A stretch of DNA of 64,000 bases from CAVXFL01 sp963761015 (GTDB taxonomy: Bacteria; Pseudomonadota; Alphaproteobacteria; Acetobacterales; Acetobacteraceae), in the NCBI GenBank assembly GCA_963761015.1, contig CAVXFL010000011.1:1-64000 (forward strand), written 5' to 3'. Position 1 is the stretch's first letter. Each line of letters starts with the position of its first letter. Both the position numbers and the translations under genes were made by a program. This document shows positions 55,973 through 64,000 of the stretch, piece by piece. The notes beneath the pieces were generated by a model. The model was not told the origin of the DNA, ran no database searches, and was given only the letters and a program-made list of their open reading frames with translations.

Positions 55973-57756
55973 TCACACCAGCACCAATCCCTCGTCGGTG
56001 ATGCCGGCCGCGCGGTCCTCCTGCTCGACGCCGAGGATCATTTCGTTATGCGCGGCGCCGCTCGGGATCATCGGGAAGCAGTTCTCCTTCTGATCGACGG
56101 CGATGTCGGCAATCACCGCGCGGTCGCAGGCGAGCATCTCGCGAATCACCTCGTCCAGCTCGTCGACGCTCTGCGCGCGCAGCCCGACGCCGTGGAAGCT
56201 GTCGGCGAGCTTGACGAAATCCGGCAGGGCGGCGGTGTAGCTTTCGGCGTAGCGCCCGCCGTGCAGCAATTCCTGCCACTGCCGCACCATGCCCATATAT
56301 TGGTTGTTCAGAATGAACACCTTCACCGGCAGCCGATACTGGCGCGATCGTGCTCATCTCCTGGATGTTCATCAGGATGCTGGCTTCGCCGGCGATGTCG
56401 ATCACCAGCGCGTCCGGGTGCGCGATCTGCACGCCCATCGCTGCCGGCAACCCGTAGCCCATCGTGCCGAGGCCGCCGCTGGTCATCCAGTGGTGCGGGC
56501 GCTCGAAATGGAAGTGCTGCGCCGCCCACATCTGGTGCTGGCCGACTTCGGTGGTGATGAACACCTCGCGGCCGATGTCGCGTGTCAGGTCGTAAAGCCG
56601 CCGGATGGCGTGCTGCGGCTTGATGATCGCGCCCGGGCGCATGTCCTGCTTGAAGCGCAGACTGTCGCGCGCGCGCCATTCGTCGATCCGCCGCCACCAG
56701 GCGGCGAGTTCCGCGCGGTCCGGCTCGGCCGGATCGCGGCGCCATGCGGCGAGCAGCGCCTCCAGCGCGCGCCCGGCATCCGCGACGACCGGCACGTCCA
56801 CCATGACGTTCTTGTTAATGCTGGAGGGATCGATGTCGATGTGGATCTTCTTCGATCCGGGGCTGAACGCGGTCGAGCCGGCCTGTCACGCGGTCGTCGA
56901 ACCGCGCGCCGACCGCCAGCATCACGTCGCAGCCGTGCATGGCGAGGTTGGCCTCGTAGGTGCCGTGCATCCCCAGCATGCCGAGGAATTGCGGATCGCT
57001 GGCCGGGCAGGCGCCGAGGCCCATCAAGGTGCTCGTGCAGGGAAACCCGGTCTCGCGGACGAACTCGGTCAGCGCCCGGGCGGCGTTCTCGCCGGCATTG
57101 ATGACGCCACCGCCGGTGTAGATGACCGGCCGCTTCGCGTGTTTCAGCAGTGCGACGGCCTGCGCGATGGCGGCGGGATCGGGCGCGGTGATCGGGCGAT
57201 AGCTGCGGTGCTCGTCGGCCGTGGCCGGCATGTACGGCGCCGGGTTGATGACGATGTCCTTGGGCAAATCGATCAGCACCGGGCCGGGGCGGCCGCTGCG
57301 CGCGACGTAGAACGCCTCGTGCACCACGCGCGCCAGATCGCCCGCCTTCTTCACCAGGTAATTGTGCTTGGTCGCCGGGCGGGTGATGCCGGTGGTGTCG
57401 GCCTCCTGGAACGCGTCGTTTCCGATCAGGTGCGTGGGCACCTGGCCGGTCAGGCAGACCACCGGAACGCTGTCCATCAGCGCATCAACGAGCCCGGTGA
57501 CGGCGTTGGTCGCGCCCGGCCCGCTGGTCACCAGCACGACGCCGACCCGGCCGGTCGAGCGCGCGTAGCCCTCGGCGGCATGCACCGCGGCCTGCTCGTG
57601 GCGCACGAGGATGTGGCGGATCGCGTTCTGGTTGAAGATCGCGTCGTAGATCGGCAGGACCGCACCACCGGGATAGCCAAAAATGACCTCCACGCCCTCG
57701 TCCTTGAGCGCGCGCAGCAGCACCTCGGCGCCGGATTGGGTCGGTTGTTCGGCCAT
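55973..57756 (-). CDS. ilvB: Acetolactate synthase large subunit (two frameshifts)
   Basis: This ~594-residue thiamine-diphosphate enzyme begins at ATG 57756 (MAEQPTQSGAEVLLRALKDEGV). The catalytic Glu lies in LVRHEQAAVHAAEGYARSTG, the FAD region is PVIYTGGGVINAG, and the ThDP motif is VIDIAGEASILMN with NNQYMGMVRQWQE. The frame breaks at about 56885 (after DDRVTGRLD) and about 56335 (after IQEMSTIA), both +1. The enzyme is essential for Val/Ile/Leu synthesis and its partners ilvN and ilvC are intact, so assembly errors are likely. It condenses two pyruvates to acetolactate. miaA lies 77 bp upstream. Confidence 0.9.
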
Positions 57757-57833
57757 GACCGCGTCCTCGAACAGCAATAGCGCCGGCACAGACCGCGGCG
57801 CTGACCAGAGCTAGGCCCGCCGGCGGCCGCGCG

Positions 57834-58772
57834 TCAACCCGGATCGCGAACGAAGCTAAGCAGATCAGCCATGAATTGCTCCGAAAATTGCGCAGTCTCG
57901 CCGAAGCGCGCATTTATCGTGCGGACGGCGTGGCCAAGCCGGTGGTGTCGGAACCAAGTGGTCTGTCGCTTGGCATACTGGCCGGTCGCCAGCACGACCC
58001 GGCGCGCGACCTCCGCCGGGCCGATCTCGCCGCGCAGATGGGCGGCAAATTCCGGCACGCCGTGCGCCCGCATCGCCGGCAGGCTGCGATCCAGCCGGAG
58101 CGCCAGCAACGCCTCGGCCTCGGCGAGCGCACCGCGCGCCAGCATCGCGTCGAAGCGCCTGGCAATGGCGGCGCGCAGCAGATCGCGCGGCGGGTCGAGT
58201 AGGATCGCCTTGAAACGCCACGGCGCCGGGCGCGCACCCGCCGCCAGCCATGCGGCGAGGTTTCGCCCGGTGCCGCGCCAGACCTCCCAGGCCCGCGCGA
58301 TGCGCTGCTGGTCGCACGGGGCGAGGCGGCCAGCGGTTCCCGGGTCCACCTCGGCCAAGCGGGCGTGCAGCGCCGCCGGGCCGATCCCGGCGAGCAGTGC
58401 CCGCGCCTCGGCCCGCGCCGCCGGACCGGGATCGGGGATGTCGGCCAGGCCATCGACCAGCGCGGCGAAATAGAGACCGCTACCGCCGCACAGGATGGGC
58501 AGCCCGGCGTCGGCCATCGCCGCCAGCGCCGCCTCGCGCCACCAGGCGGCGTTGCCCGGCTCGGCGGCGGGACGGACGCCGTAGAGCGCATGGGGCGCGC
58601 GCGCCTCGTCCTCCGGCGTCGGGCGCGCGGTCAGGACGCTCAGCTCCCGATAGACCTGCATGGCATCGGCGTTGATGACGGTGGCGCCGAGCCGCTCCGC
58701 CAGCGCCAGCGCCAGCGCCGACTTGCCGCTCGCGGTCGGTCCCGCGACGATCAGCGCCGTCCGCTCAGCCAC
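57834..58772 (-). CDS. miaA: tRNA dimethylallyltransferase
   Basis: This 312-residue enzyme has P-loop LIVAGPTASGKSALALALAERL (residues ~8-29), the substrate motif INADAMQVYRELSVLTARPTPEDE and the characteristic LPILCGGSGLYFAALVDGLADIP. It adds dimethylallyl to A37 of tRNAs reading UNN codons. The C-terminal ATGQYAKRQTTWFRHH motif is complete. It is divergent from serB (41 bp) and upstream of ilvB in the same direction. Confidence 0.95.
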   Translation of the reverse strand: MAERTALIVAGPTASGKSALALALAERLGATVINADAMQVYRELSVLTARPTPEDEARAPHALYGVRPAAEPGNAAWWREAALAAMADAGLPILCGGSGLYFAALVDGLADIPDPGPAARAEARALLAGIGPAALHARLAEVDPGTAGRLAPCDQQRIARAWEVWRGTGRNLAAWLAAGARPAPWRFKAILLDPPRDLLRAAIARRFDAMLARGALAEAEALLALRLDRSLPAMRAHGVPEFAAHLRGEIGPAEVARRVVLATGQYAKRQTTWFRHHRLGHAVRTINARFGETAQFSEQFMADLLSFVRDPG

Positions 58773-58813
58773 GGCTTGCGCGCGGGCCGGGGCGTTCGCA
58801 AGTTCGGCAGCGC

Positions 58814-59686
58814 ATGTCCCACATCGTCACCCTGATCGCCGCCCCGGGCGACACGCTCGATTCCGATCTGATCGCACGAATACGACATAGGATCGGCGGT
58901 GGGCCGGAGCAGGTGCTGTCGCCCGGCGAGGCCGTGGACATCCCCTGCCCGCTTGCGCCCGACCTGCCCGCGATCCGCGCGGCGCTACGCGGCCGCGCCG
59001 TGGACGCCGTGGCGACGGCGGAGGCGGGCCGACGCAAGCGCCTGCTGGTCGCTGACATGGACAGCACCATCCTGGATGCCGAAACGCTGGACGAGTTGGC
59101 GGAACAAGCCGGCCTCAAGGACGAGATCGCCGCGATCACAAGGCGGAGCATGAACGGCGAGATCGACTTCGCCGACGCACTGCGCCAGCGCGTCGCAATG
59201 CTGAAGGGCCTGCCCTGCGACGCGCTGGAAGCCGCCTGGCGCTCGGTCCGGCTCATGGCGGGCGCGCGCGAACTTGTCGGGACCATGCGCGCGCACGGCG
59301 CGACCACGGTCTTGGTTTCCGGCGGATTTACCTGGTTCACCAGCCGGGTCGCGCACCTGCTCGGCTTCGACATCCACCACGCCAACACGCTCTTGGACGA
59401 CGGCAGCGTGCTGACCGGCAAGGTGGCGGAACCGGTGCTGGACCGCGACGCAAAGCGCGACACGCTGGTGACGATCACCGCGGCCAAGCGGCTCGACCGC
59501 GCGCAGACGATGGCGGTGGGCGACGGCGCGAACGATCTCGACATGTTGCGCGAGGCCGGGCTCGGGATTGCGTTCCACGCCAAGCCGATCGTGGCCGCGG
59601 CGATCCCCGCCCGCATCGATCACGCCGATCTGCGCGCCCTGCTGTTCGTGCAGGGCTACCGCGTGCAGGAGTTCAGCGCGGATTAG
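58814..59686 (+). CDS. serB: Phosphoserine phosphatase
   Basis: This 290-residue HAD phosphatase has an N-terminal ACT-like region and catalytic motif I LLVADMDSTILDAETLDELA (nucleophile Asp ~81). Motif II is VLVSGGFTWF, and motifs III/IV are AKRLDRAQTMAVGDGANDLDML. It hydrolyses phosphoserine to serine. The start is ATG 58814. Its last 14 bp overlap the 3' end of the convergent XRE-domain gene. Confidence 0.95.
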   Translation: MSHIVTLIAAPGDTLDSDLIARIRHRIGGGPEQVLSPGEAVDIPCPLAPDLPAIRAALRGRAVDAVATAEAGRRKRLLVADMDSTILDAETLDELAEQAGLKDEIAAITRRSMNGEIDFADALRQRVAMLKGLPCDALEAAWRSVRLMAGARELVGTMRAHGATTVLVSGGFTWFTSRVAHLLGFDIHHANTLLDDGSVLTGKVAEPVLDRDAKRDTLVTITAAKRLDRAQTMAVGDGANDLDMLREAGLGIAFHAKPIVAAAIPARIDHADLRALLFVQGYRVQEFSAD

Positions 59687-60088
59687 GCGCGATTCGGCCG
59701 GGCTCTTGGTCCAGCAGCCATTCCGTCGGGACTTGCAGTGCGACAGCGATCTTCCGAACCGAATTGGCACTGCCCAGCGTCTCGCCCGCCTCGATCCTGT
59801 TCACAAGCCTGACCGGAATTCCGGCGGCGGCGGCCAAGGCATCTGTCGTGAGCCCCCGCTTCTCCCGCCAGAGCCTGGCCGGGTTCTCGCCTGCCCATAA
59901 CCGCTCGGCTTCCTCGCCCGTGAGATAATTTCGCCGTACCTGATCCTTGCCGCATCCTTGCCGCGGGCCTTCTCCTCGGCGCGCCGGGCATAGACAGCCG
60001 CGAGATCCTCGGCGTCGTCCAAGGCATTCAGCAGCGCCTCCCAGTCGGATCGGCTGATCGTGACCGACTCGTCGGTTTCGGCAGGCAG
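59673..60088 (-). CDS. XRE-family HTH protein (antitoxin-like; frameshift, unusual start)
   Basis: This is a conceptual ~138-residue protein. Its N-terminal part reads LPAETDESVTISRSDWEALLNALDDAEDLAAVYARRAEEKARGKDAA. Then, after a one-base correction near 59945, comes DQVRRNYLTGEEAERLWAGENPARLWREKRGLTTDALAAAAGIPVRLVNRIEAGETLGSANSVRKIAVALQVP, a Cro/C1-type helix-turn-helix. No ATG or GTG precedes the N-terminal part. The frame enters directly after the degP stop, so a CTG at 60088 or translational re-initiation must be assumed. The N-terminal SRSDWEALL-type segment resembles prevent-host-death/DUF antitoxins, but no toxin gene is adjacent. Confidence 0.65.
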
Positions 60089-60089
60089 C

Positions 60090-61622
60090 TTACCCCGGCT
60101 TGCGCTGCGAGCTGGGCGAGTTCGCGTCCAGGGGCAGCGGGACCCAGTGCAAGCCGTCCTGGTTCTGCACCAGCATCAGCACCGATTTGCGGTTCTGGCG
60201 ACGGATGCGGTCCACCCGGTCGCGCAACTCGGCCGGCGTGTTCACCTGGTCCTGCAGCACCTGCACGATCACATCGCCGGCCTTCAGCCCGTGCTGCGCG
60301 GCCGGGCTGTCCGACGTCACCTCGGTGATCACGACGCCCTTCTGGTCCGCGTTCAATTGATACTTGTCGCGGGTCTCCTTGGTGATCGGCGAGACATGCA
60401 TGCCGAAACCGGCGAGGCTGGACGGGCTCTCGGCCGGCGGGGTCTTCGCCGGCACCTTGGCGGCGACCTGCACCGTATCGTCGGGCATCTCGGCGACGGT
60501 CGCCCGCAACGTCTGCTCCTTGCCGCCGCGCCAGACCTCCACCGGCACCGTCTCGCCGATCGGCGTCTCCGCAACCAGCCGCGGCAGGTTGCGCATCTCC
60601 TTCACGTCCTGGTGGTTGAATTTCAAGATGACGTCGCCGTTGTGGATATGCGCGTTGTCGGCCGGTCCGCCGTCGTTCACGCCGGCCACCATCGCGCCCG
60701 CCGCATGCTTCAGCCCGAGGCTCTCGGCGATGTCCGGCGTGACCTGCTGGATGCGCACGCCGAGCCAACCGCGCCGGGCATGGCCGTATTTCACGAGTTG
60801 CGCGACCACGGTCTTCGCCAGATTGGACGGGATGGCGAACCCGATGCCGATGGAGCCGCCGGAGGGCGAGTAGATGGCGGTATTGATGCCGATGACCTCG
60901 CCTTGCATGTCGAACAGCGGCCCGCCCGAGTTGCCGCGGTTGATCGGCGCATCGGTCTGGATGAAGTCGTCGTACGGGCCCTGCTGGATGTCGCGGCCGC
61001 GCGCGCTGATGATGCCGGCGGTGACGGTGCCGCCGAGGCCGAACGGATTACCGATCGCCAGCACCCAGTCGCCGACCCGGTGGCCGTCGCTGTCGCCGAA
61101 CTTCAGCGCCGGCAGCGGCTTGTCGGCCTTCACCTTGATCACCGCGAGATCCGTCCGCTCGTCGCGGCCGATCAGCTTGCCCTTCAGGGTCGTGCCATCG
61201 TGCAAGGTCACGGTGATCTCGTCGGCGCCGTCGATGACGTGGTTGTTGGTCACCACGATGCCGGACGGATCGATGATGAAGCCGGAGCCGAGGCTCTGCA
61301 TCTTGCGCGGCAGCGACGGCTCGCTGCCGTGCTTGCCCGGCCGGTTGCGCTCCATGAAATCGTGGAAGAATTTTTCGAACGGCGAGCCGGGCGACAGACC
61401 GGGCACATCCGGCTCGTTCTTTTCAGCCCCCGCCTGCAGGCTTTGGCTGCTGGAAACGTTCACCACGCTGGGCAGCAACTCGGCCGCGAGATCCGCGAAG
61501 CTCGCGGGCGCTTCTCGGGCGTAGGCCGGCGCGAGCGCGACGCCGCAGGCGAGCGGCGCGGCGAGCACGGTCGCCAAGGCCAGCGTCGCGGCACGGAGGG
61601 GACGGAAAGGTTCCAGGCGCAT
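60090..61622 (-). CDS. degP: Periplasmic serine protease DegP/HtrA (Do family)
   Basis: This 510-residue protein has a Sec signal (LRAATLALATVLAAPLACGVALAPAYA) and a trypsin-like domain: His in VVTNNHVIDG (~128), Asp in ERTDLAVIK (~158) and Ser in GNSGGPLFD (~232). Two PDZ domains follow (RRGWLGVRIQQVTPDIAESLGL... and GMHVSPITKETRDKYQL...). It degrades or refolds misfolded envelope proteins. ATG 61622 gives the signal peptide directly. The stop abuts the XRE gene. Confidence 0.94.
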   Translation of the reverse strand: MRLEPFRPLRAATLALATVLAAPLACGVALAPAYAREAPASFADLAAELLPSVVNVSSSQSLQAGAEKNEPDVPGLSPGSPFEKFFHDFMERNRPGKHGSEPSLPRKMQSLGSGFIIDPSGIVVTNNHVIDGADEITVTLHDGTTLKGKLIGRDERTDLAVIKVKADKPLPALKFGDSDGHRVGDWVLAIGNPFGLGGTVTAGIISARGRDIQQGPYDDFIQTDAPINRGNSGGPLFDMQGEVIGINTAIYSPSGGSIGIGFAIPSNLAKTVVAQLVKYGHARRGWLGVRIQQVTPDIAESLGLKHAAGAMVAGVNDGGPADNAHIHNGDVILKFNHQDVKEMRNLPRLVAETPIGETVPVEVWRGGKEQTLRATVAEMPDDTVQVAAKVPAKTPPAESPSSLAGFGMHVSPITKETRDKYQLNADQKGVVITEVTSDSPAAQHGLKAGDVIVQVLQDQVNTPAELRDRVDRIRRQNRKSVLMLVQNQDGLHWVPLPLDANSPSSQRKPG

Positions 61623-61771
61623 CGATGAGATCCTGATCGGGCTGGCGCGATATTGCGCCCGCCGCGCCCGGAGGGGCAAGCGCATGTAGCTCCCGGATCA
61701 GATATCCGAGCCCGGCAATGACGCCGCCGCTCATGGCCCGGTCAGGCCCGGCAATCGCCGAAGTTAGCCGA

Positions 61772-62362
61772 TCAGTCGAAATCCTGGGCGAGTTCGGCGT
61801 GGACCGGCTCGGACAGCACGGCCATGTGGCGGTAGTTCGGGTGATCGAGGCCGAGCATCACCTCGGTCCCCGGTTCGCGGAAACCCGCGATCTGCGCCGG
61901 GGTGAAGCGGAAATGGACGAATTGCACCGATGACGCCTTGCCCTCGGCGGTGGTGCGGTCCTGGTCCTGCTCCGGCTCGGCCCGGATTTGCTCGCCGCCG
62001 AAGCGCAGGAACGCGCTCTCCTCGATGCCGCCGAGTTTTCCCAATTCCCGCCGCCGCCGGTCCGGATCGTCGATCTCGATCATGAAGGTGGCGGTCAACT
62101 CGCGCCCGTCGGGAATCAGCGGGTTGTAGGCCGCCAGTTCATCGGCCACCTGCTCCGCCCCGCCCTGCTCAATGTGCAGCATCTCGTGGACCTGCTGCAG
62201 CATCGTGGCGCGGTTCTCGAAGAAGAAGGTGACGAACGGTCCGACCTCGACGCGGCGGCGCTGCTTCAGCGCGGCGATCTCGCGCTTCCGCTCGCCCCTG
62301 ACCTTCGCGTATTCGGCCATCGGCATGATGTCGGCGGGCTCGATGCGGTGCTTGTTCGGCAT
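61772..62362 (-). CDS. DUF3501 family protein
   Basis: This 196-residue cytoplasmic protein has the DUF3501 core: MPMAEYAKVRGERKREIAALKQRRRVEVGPFVTFFFENRATMLQQVHEMLHIEQGG. LNPLIPDGRELTATFMIEID-like and VQFVHFRFTPAQIAGFREPGTEVMLGLDHPNY follow. Function is unknown. The family is nearly always encoded next to a GlpC-like Fe-S protein and rubrerythrin, as here (18 bp after the Fe-S gene), suggesting a role in that redox complex. Confidence 0.9.
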   Translation of the reverse strand: MPNKHRIEPADIMPMAEYAKVRGERKREIAALKQRRRVEVGPFVTFFFENRATMLQQVHEMLHIEQGGAEQVADELAAYNPLIPDGRELTATFMIEIDDPDRRRRELGKLGGIEESAFLRFGGEQIRAEPEQDQDRTTAEGKASSVQFVHFRFTPAQIAGFREPGTEVMLGLDHPNYRHMAVLSEPVHAELAQDFD

Positions 62363-62380
62363 GGCTGGTCCCGGATGCGC

Positions 62381-63721
62381 TCAGCCGAGCCCGTAGGCGC
62401 GGGCGAGCAACTGGATGGGGTGGGTGATGAGCGTGGGCGGCGACGCCTCGCCGTCGAGTTTCTCCAGCCCCTGCCGGATGTGCATGCCAGCGAGCGGGCA
62501 TTCGGAGGTGACGAATTTCTTTCCCGACGATTGCACCTGCTTGGCCGTCGGACGGCCGACCTTCAGCGCGGTCTCGAAATGTTCGGCCTTGAACCCCCAG
62601 GAGCCGCCGTGGCCGGAGCAGCGCTCGATCACCTTCACGTCGGCATCGGGTACCAGCCGCAGCATTTCGGCCGCCTTCGGCCCCATGTTCTGCGCCCGCG
62701 CGTGGCAGGCCAGATGCAGCGCGACGCCACCCTCGATCGGCCGCAGTCCGGGCGCCAGACCCTCCTTGCGGGCGATGTCGACCACGTATTCGCTGACGTC
62801 GTAGGTGGCGGCCGCGAGCCGCTTCACCGCCGCATCCTCCGGCACGATCAGCGGCCACTCGAATTTCAGCATCAGCGCGCAGGAGGGCACGAGCGCGATG
62901 ATGTCGTAGCCGTTGTCGATCCAGGCGCGCAGTTCGGCGGCCACGGCGCCGGCGGCCTCGGCGACCTCGGCGATCGCGCCCTGCTCCAGGAGCGGCATGC
63001 CGCAGCAGCGCGGATAGACGACCTCGGTTTCCACGCCGTTGCGCGCCAGAACGCCGCGGGTGGCCGCGCCGACCTCGGGGTCGTTGTAGTTGACGAAGCA
63101 GGTCGCATAAAGCACGGCCTTGCGGCCGTACGCTGGCGCGTCGCGGTTCACGTCCGGCGCACCGGCCTTCGCCTGCTTCACGAAGGTGTCGCGATGGAAG
63201 CGCGGCAGCGCCGCCTCGTGGTGCAGGCCGGCTACGCGTTCCAGCACCGGCCGCGCGCGCTGGTTTTTCGTATCGCTCGCCCAGTTGGCGAGGCCCGCCG
63301 CAGCGGCGGCGAGGCGGCCGTTGCGGTCGGTTTTCGCCAGCTCGCGGTCGGCCCGCGGGACGCCCTTCTGCCGCGTCTCGGCCACGCGATGGCGCAGCAT
63401 CAAGTGGGGAAAATCGATCGCGAAGGGGTGCGGCGGCACGTACGGGCACTTCGTCATGAAGCACATGTCGCAGAGCGTGCAGGCATCCACGACCCGGCCG
63501 AAATCCTTGCTCTCGACCGCGTCCAGTTCGCCCGTGCGCGATTCGTCGATCAGGTCGAACAGGCGGGGGAATGAGTCGCAGAGATTGAAGCAGCGGCGGC
63601 AGCCGTGGCAGACGTCGAACACCCGGCGCATCTCGGCGTCGAGTTTGGTCGGGTCGGTAAAGTCTGGGTCCTGCCAGGCGATCGGCTGGCGGGTCGGGGC
63701 CTCGAGGCCGCCTTCTCTCAT
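62381..63721 (-). CDS. GlpC/HdrD-like Fe-S oxidoreductase
   Basis: This 446-residue protein has two N-terminal [4Fe-4S] motifs ([47 protein letters not shown]) followed by two CCG domains ([16 protein letters not shown] with [23 protein letters not shown] with [11 protein letters not shown]). CCG domains bind non-cubane clusters or quinone-linked sites in HdrB/GlpC-type electron carriers. It lies between the rubrerythrin and DUF3501 genes. The likely job is passing electrons in peroxide/oxygen defence, by association (inference). Confidence 0.9.
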   Translation of the reverse strand: MREGGLEAPTRQPIAWQDPDFTDPTKLDAEMRRVFDVCHGCRRCFNLCDSFPRLFDLIDESRTGELDAVESKDFGRVVDACTLCDMCFMTKCPYVPPHPFAIDFPHLMLRHRVAETRQKGVPRADRELAKTDRNGRLAAAAAGLANWASDTKNQRARPVLERVAGLHHEAALPRFHRDTFVKQAKAGAPDVNRDAPAYGRKAVLYATCFVNYNDPEVGAATRGVLARNGVETEVVYPRCCGMPLLEQGAIAEVAEAAGAVAAELRAWIDNGYDIIALVPSCALMLKFEWPLIVPEDAAVKRLAAATYDVSEYVVDIARKEGLAPGLRPIEGGVALHLACHARAQNMGPKAAEMLRLVPDADVKVIERCSGHGGSWGFKAEHFETALKVGRPTAKQVQSSGKKFVTSECPLAGMHIRQGLEKLDGEASPPTLITHPIQLLARAYGLG

Positions 63722-63803
63722 CGCTGCTGTCTCTGAAATGCGCAGAAAATACGCGGCCCCGGCCGGGAGCCGGCCGGGGCGCCGGTGGCGAACGCGCCGC
63801 GGC

Positions 63804-64000
63804 TCAGGTCAGATCGCCGAGCGCCCGCTGGAAGCGGCCGGCGTGCGACCGCTCGGCCTTGGCCAAGGTCTCGAACCAGTCGGCGATTTCGTCGAAACCC
63901 TCGTCGCGCGCGGTGCGGGCCATGCCCGGATACATGTCGGTGTATTCGTGGGTTTCACCGGCGATCGCCGCCTTCAGGTTGGCCCCCGTATTGCCGATCG
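63804..64000 (-). CDS. Rubrerythrin family protein, C-terminal part (runs off window)
   Basis: The visible 65 C-terminal residues read [60 protein letters not shown]. The ExxH-type ligands (GETHEY, AERSH) belong to a ferritin-like diiron rubrerythrin. These reduce hydrogen peroxide using Fe-S electron donors. The start lies beyond position 64000. The Fe-S oxidoreductase gene begins 83 bp downstream. Confidence 0.88.
   Translation of the reverse strand, partial: IGNTGANLKAAIAGETHEYTDMYPGMARTARDEGFDEIADWFETLAKAERSHAGRFQRALGDLT

Noticed and set aside
57757..57833. Possible attenuator upstream of ilvB (ALLLF codons near the start)
   Set aside because: The residues are in the ilvB frame just before its ATG, and no convincing leader stop, hairpin or U-run follows.
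60060..61628. 522-residue plus-strand open frame opposite degP
   Set aside because: It is a shadow of degP: no start signal, His/Arg/Gly-rich composition, while the minus strand encodes a complete protease.

Overview
The window is high-GC DNA from an alphaproteobacterium, most likely an Acetobacteraceae-type member of the Rhodospirillales/Acetobacterales. This is inferred from the housekeeping blocks: cobT-cobS-dnaJ-like beside bolA, mreB-mreC-mreD-mrdA-rodA, leuA, and ilvC-ilvN-ilvB-miaA beside serB, an XRE gene and degP. No 16S rRNA or intact tRNA is present to confirm the placement.

1-12.2 kb is an insertion-sequence graveyard. An IS5 right end is followed by an IS630 transposase broken by an IS3 element (CCT target duplication) and cut on its right by an IS1634-type element. 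Next come a truncated IS21 (istA remnant plus intact istB), a fragment of a DUF1998 helicase-associated (defence-type) gene, a truncated IS66, and a three-level nest in which an IS256 transposase is split by an IS5 that is itself split by a second IS1634-type element. The same IS5 right end occurs at 1-315 and 11097-11412.

12.4-26.8 kb is a divergent catabolic cluster. The minus-strand arm encodes a Tm-1-like protein, a PEP-hydrolase-family TIM barrel, a double SRPBCC protein, an amidohydrolase, a sugar-phosphate isomerase and a Gfo/Idh/MocA dehydrogenase. The plus-strand arm encodes a complete ABC importer (Tat-type binding protein, two permeases, a small membrane protein, two ATPases) and a DhaK-DhaL kinase. 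The layout resembles glycerol/polyol uptake systems with two ATPases and a small membrane protein.

26.8-37.6 kb is an accessory stretch: truncated hydrolase, IS1380 scar, 3-hydroxyisobutyrate-dehydrogenase-like reductase, polysaccharide deacetylase, a tRNA 3' fragment, a decayed type I-E-like CRISPR array and a perfect 34-bp palindrome. Dehalogenase-like hydrolase, DedA, small exported proteins, an M14-type deacylase, YihY/BrkB and a repeat-rich DUF4142 protein follow.

37.6-64 kb is core genome: cobaltochelatase subunits, DnaJ-like, BolA, a glutamate-synthase-like flavoprotein, the cell-shape/elongation operon, branched-chain amino-acid synthesis (with a Leu-rich leader ORF upstream of leuA), tRNA modification, serine synthesis, DegP, and a DUF3501/Fe-S oxidoreductase/rubrerythrin set.

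Many single-copy genes, including ilvB and cobT, carry single-base frameshifts, most of them +1 insertions. Residual assembly errors are the simplest explanation, so these genes are described as their conceptual full-length products.
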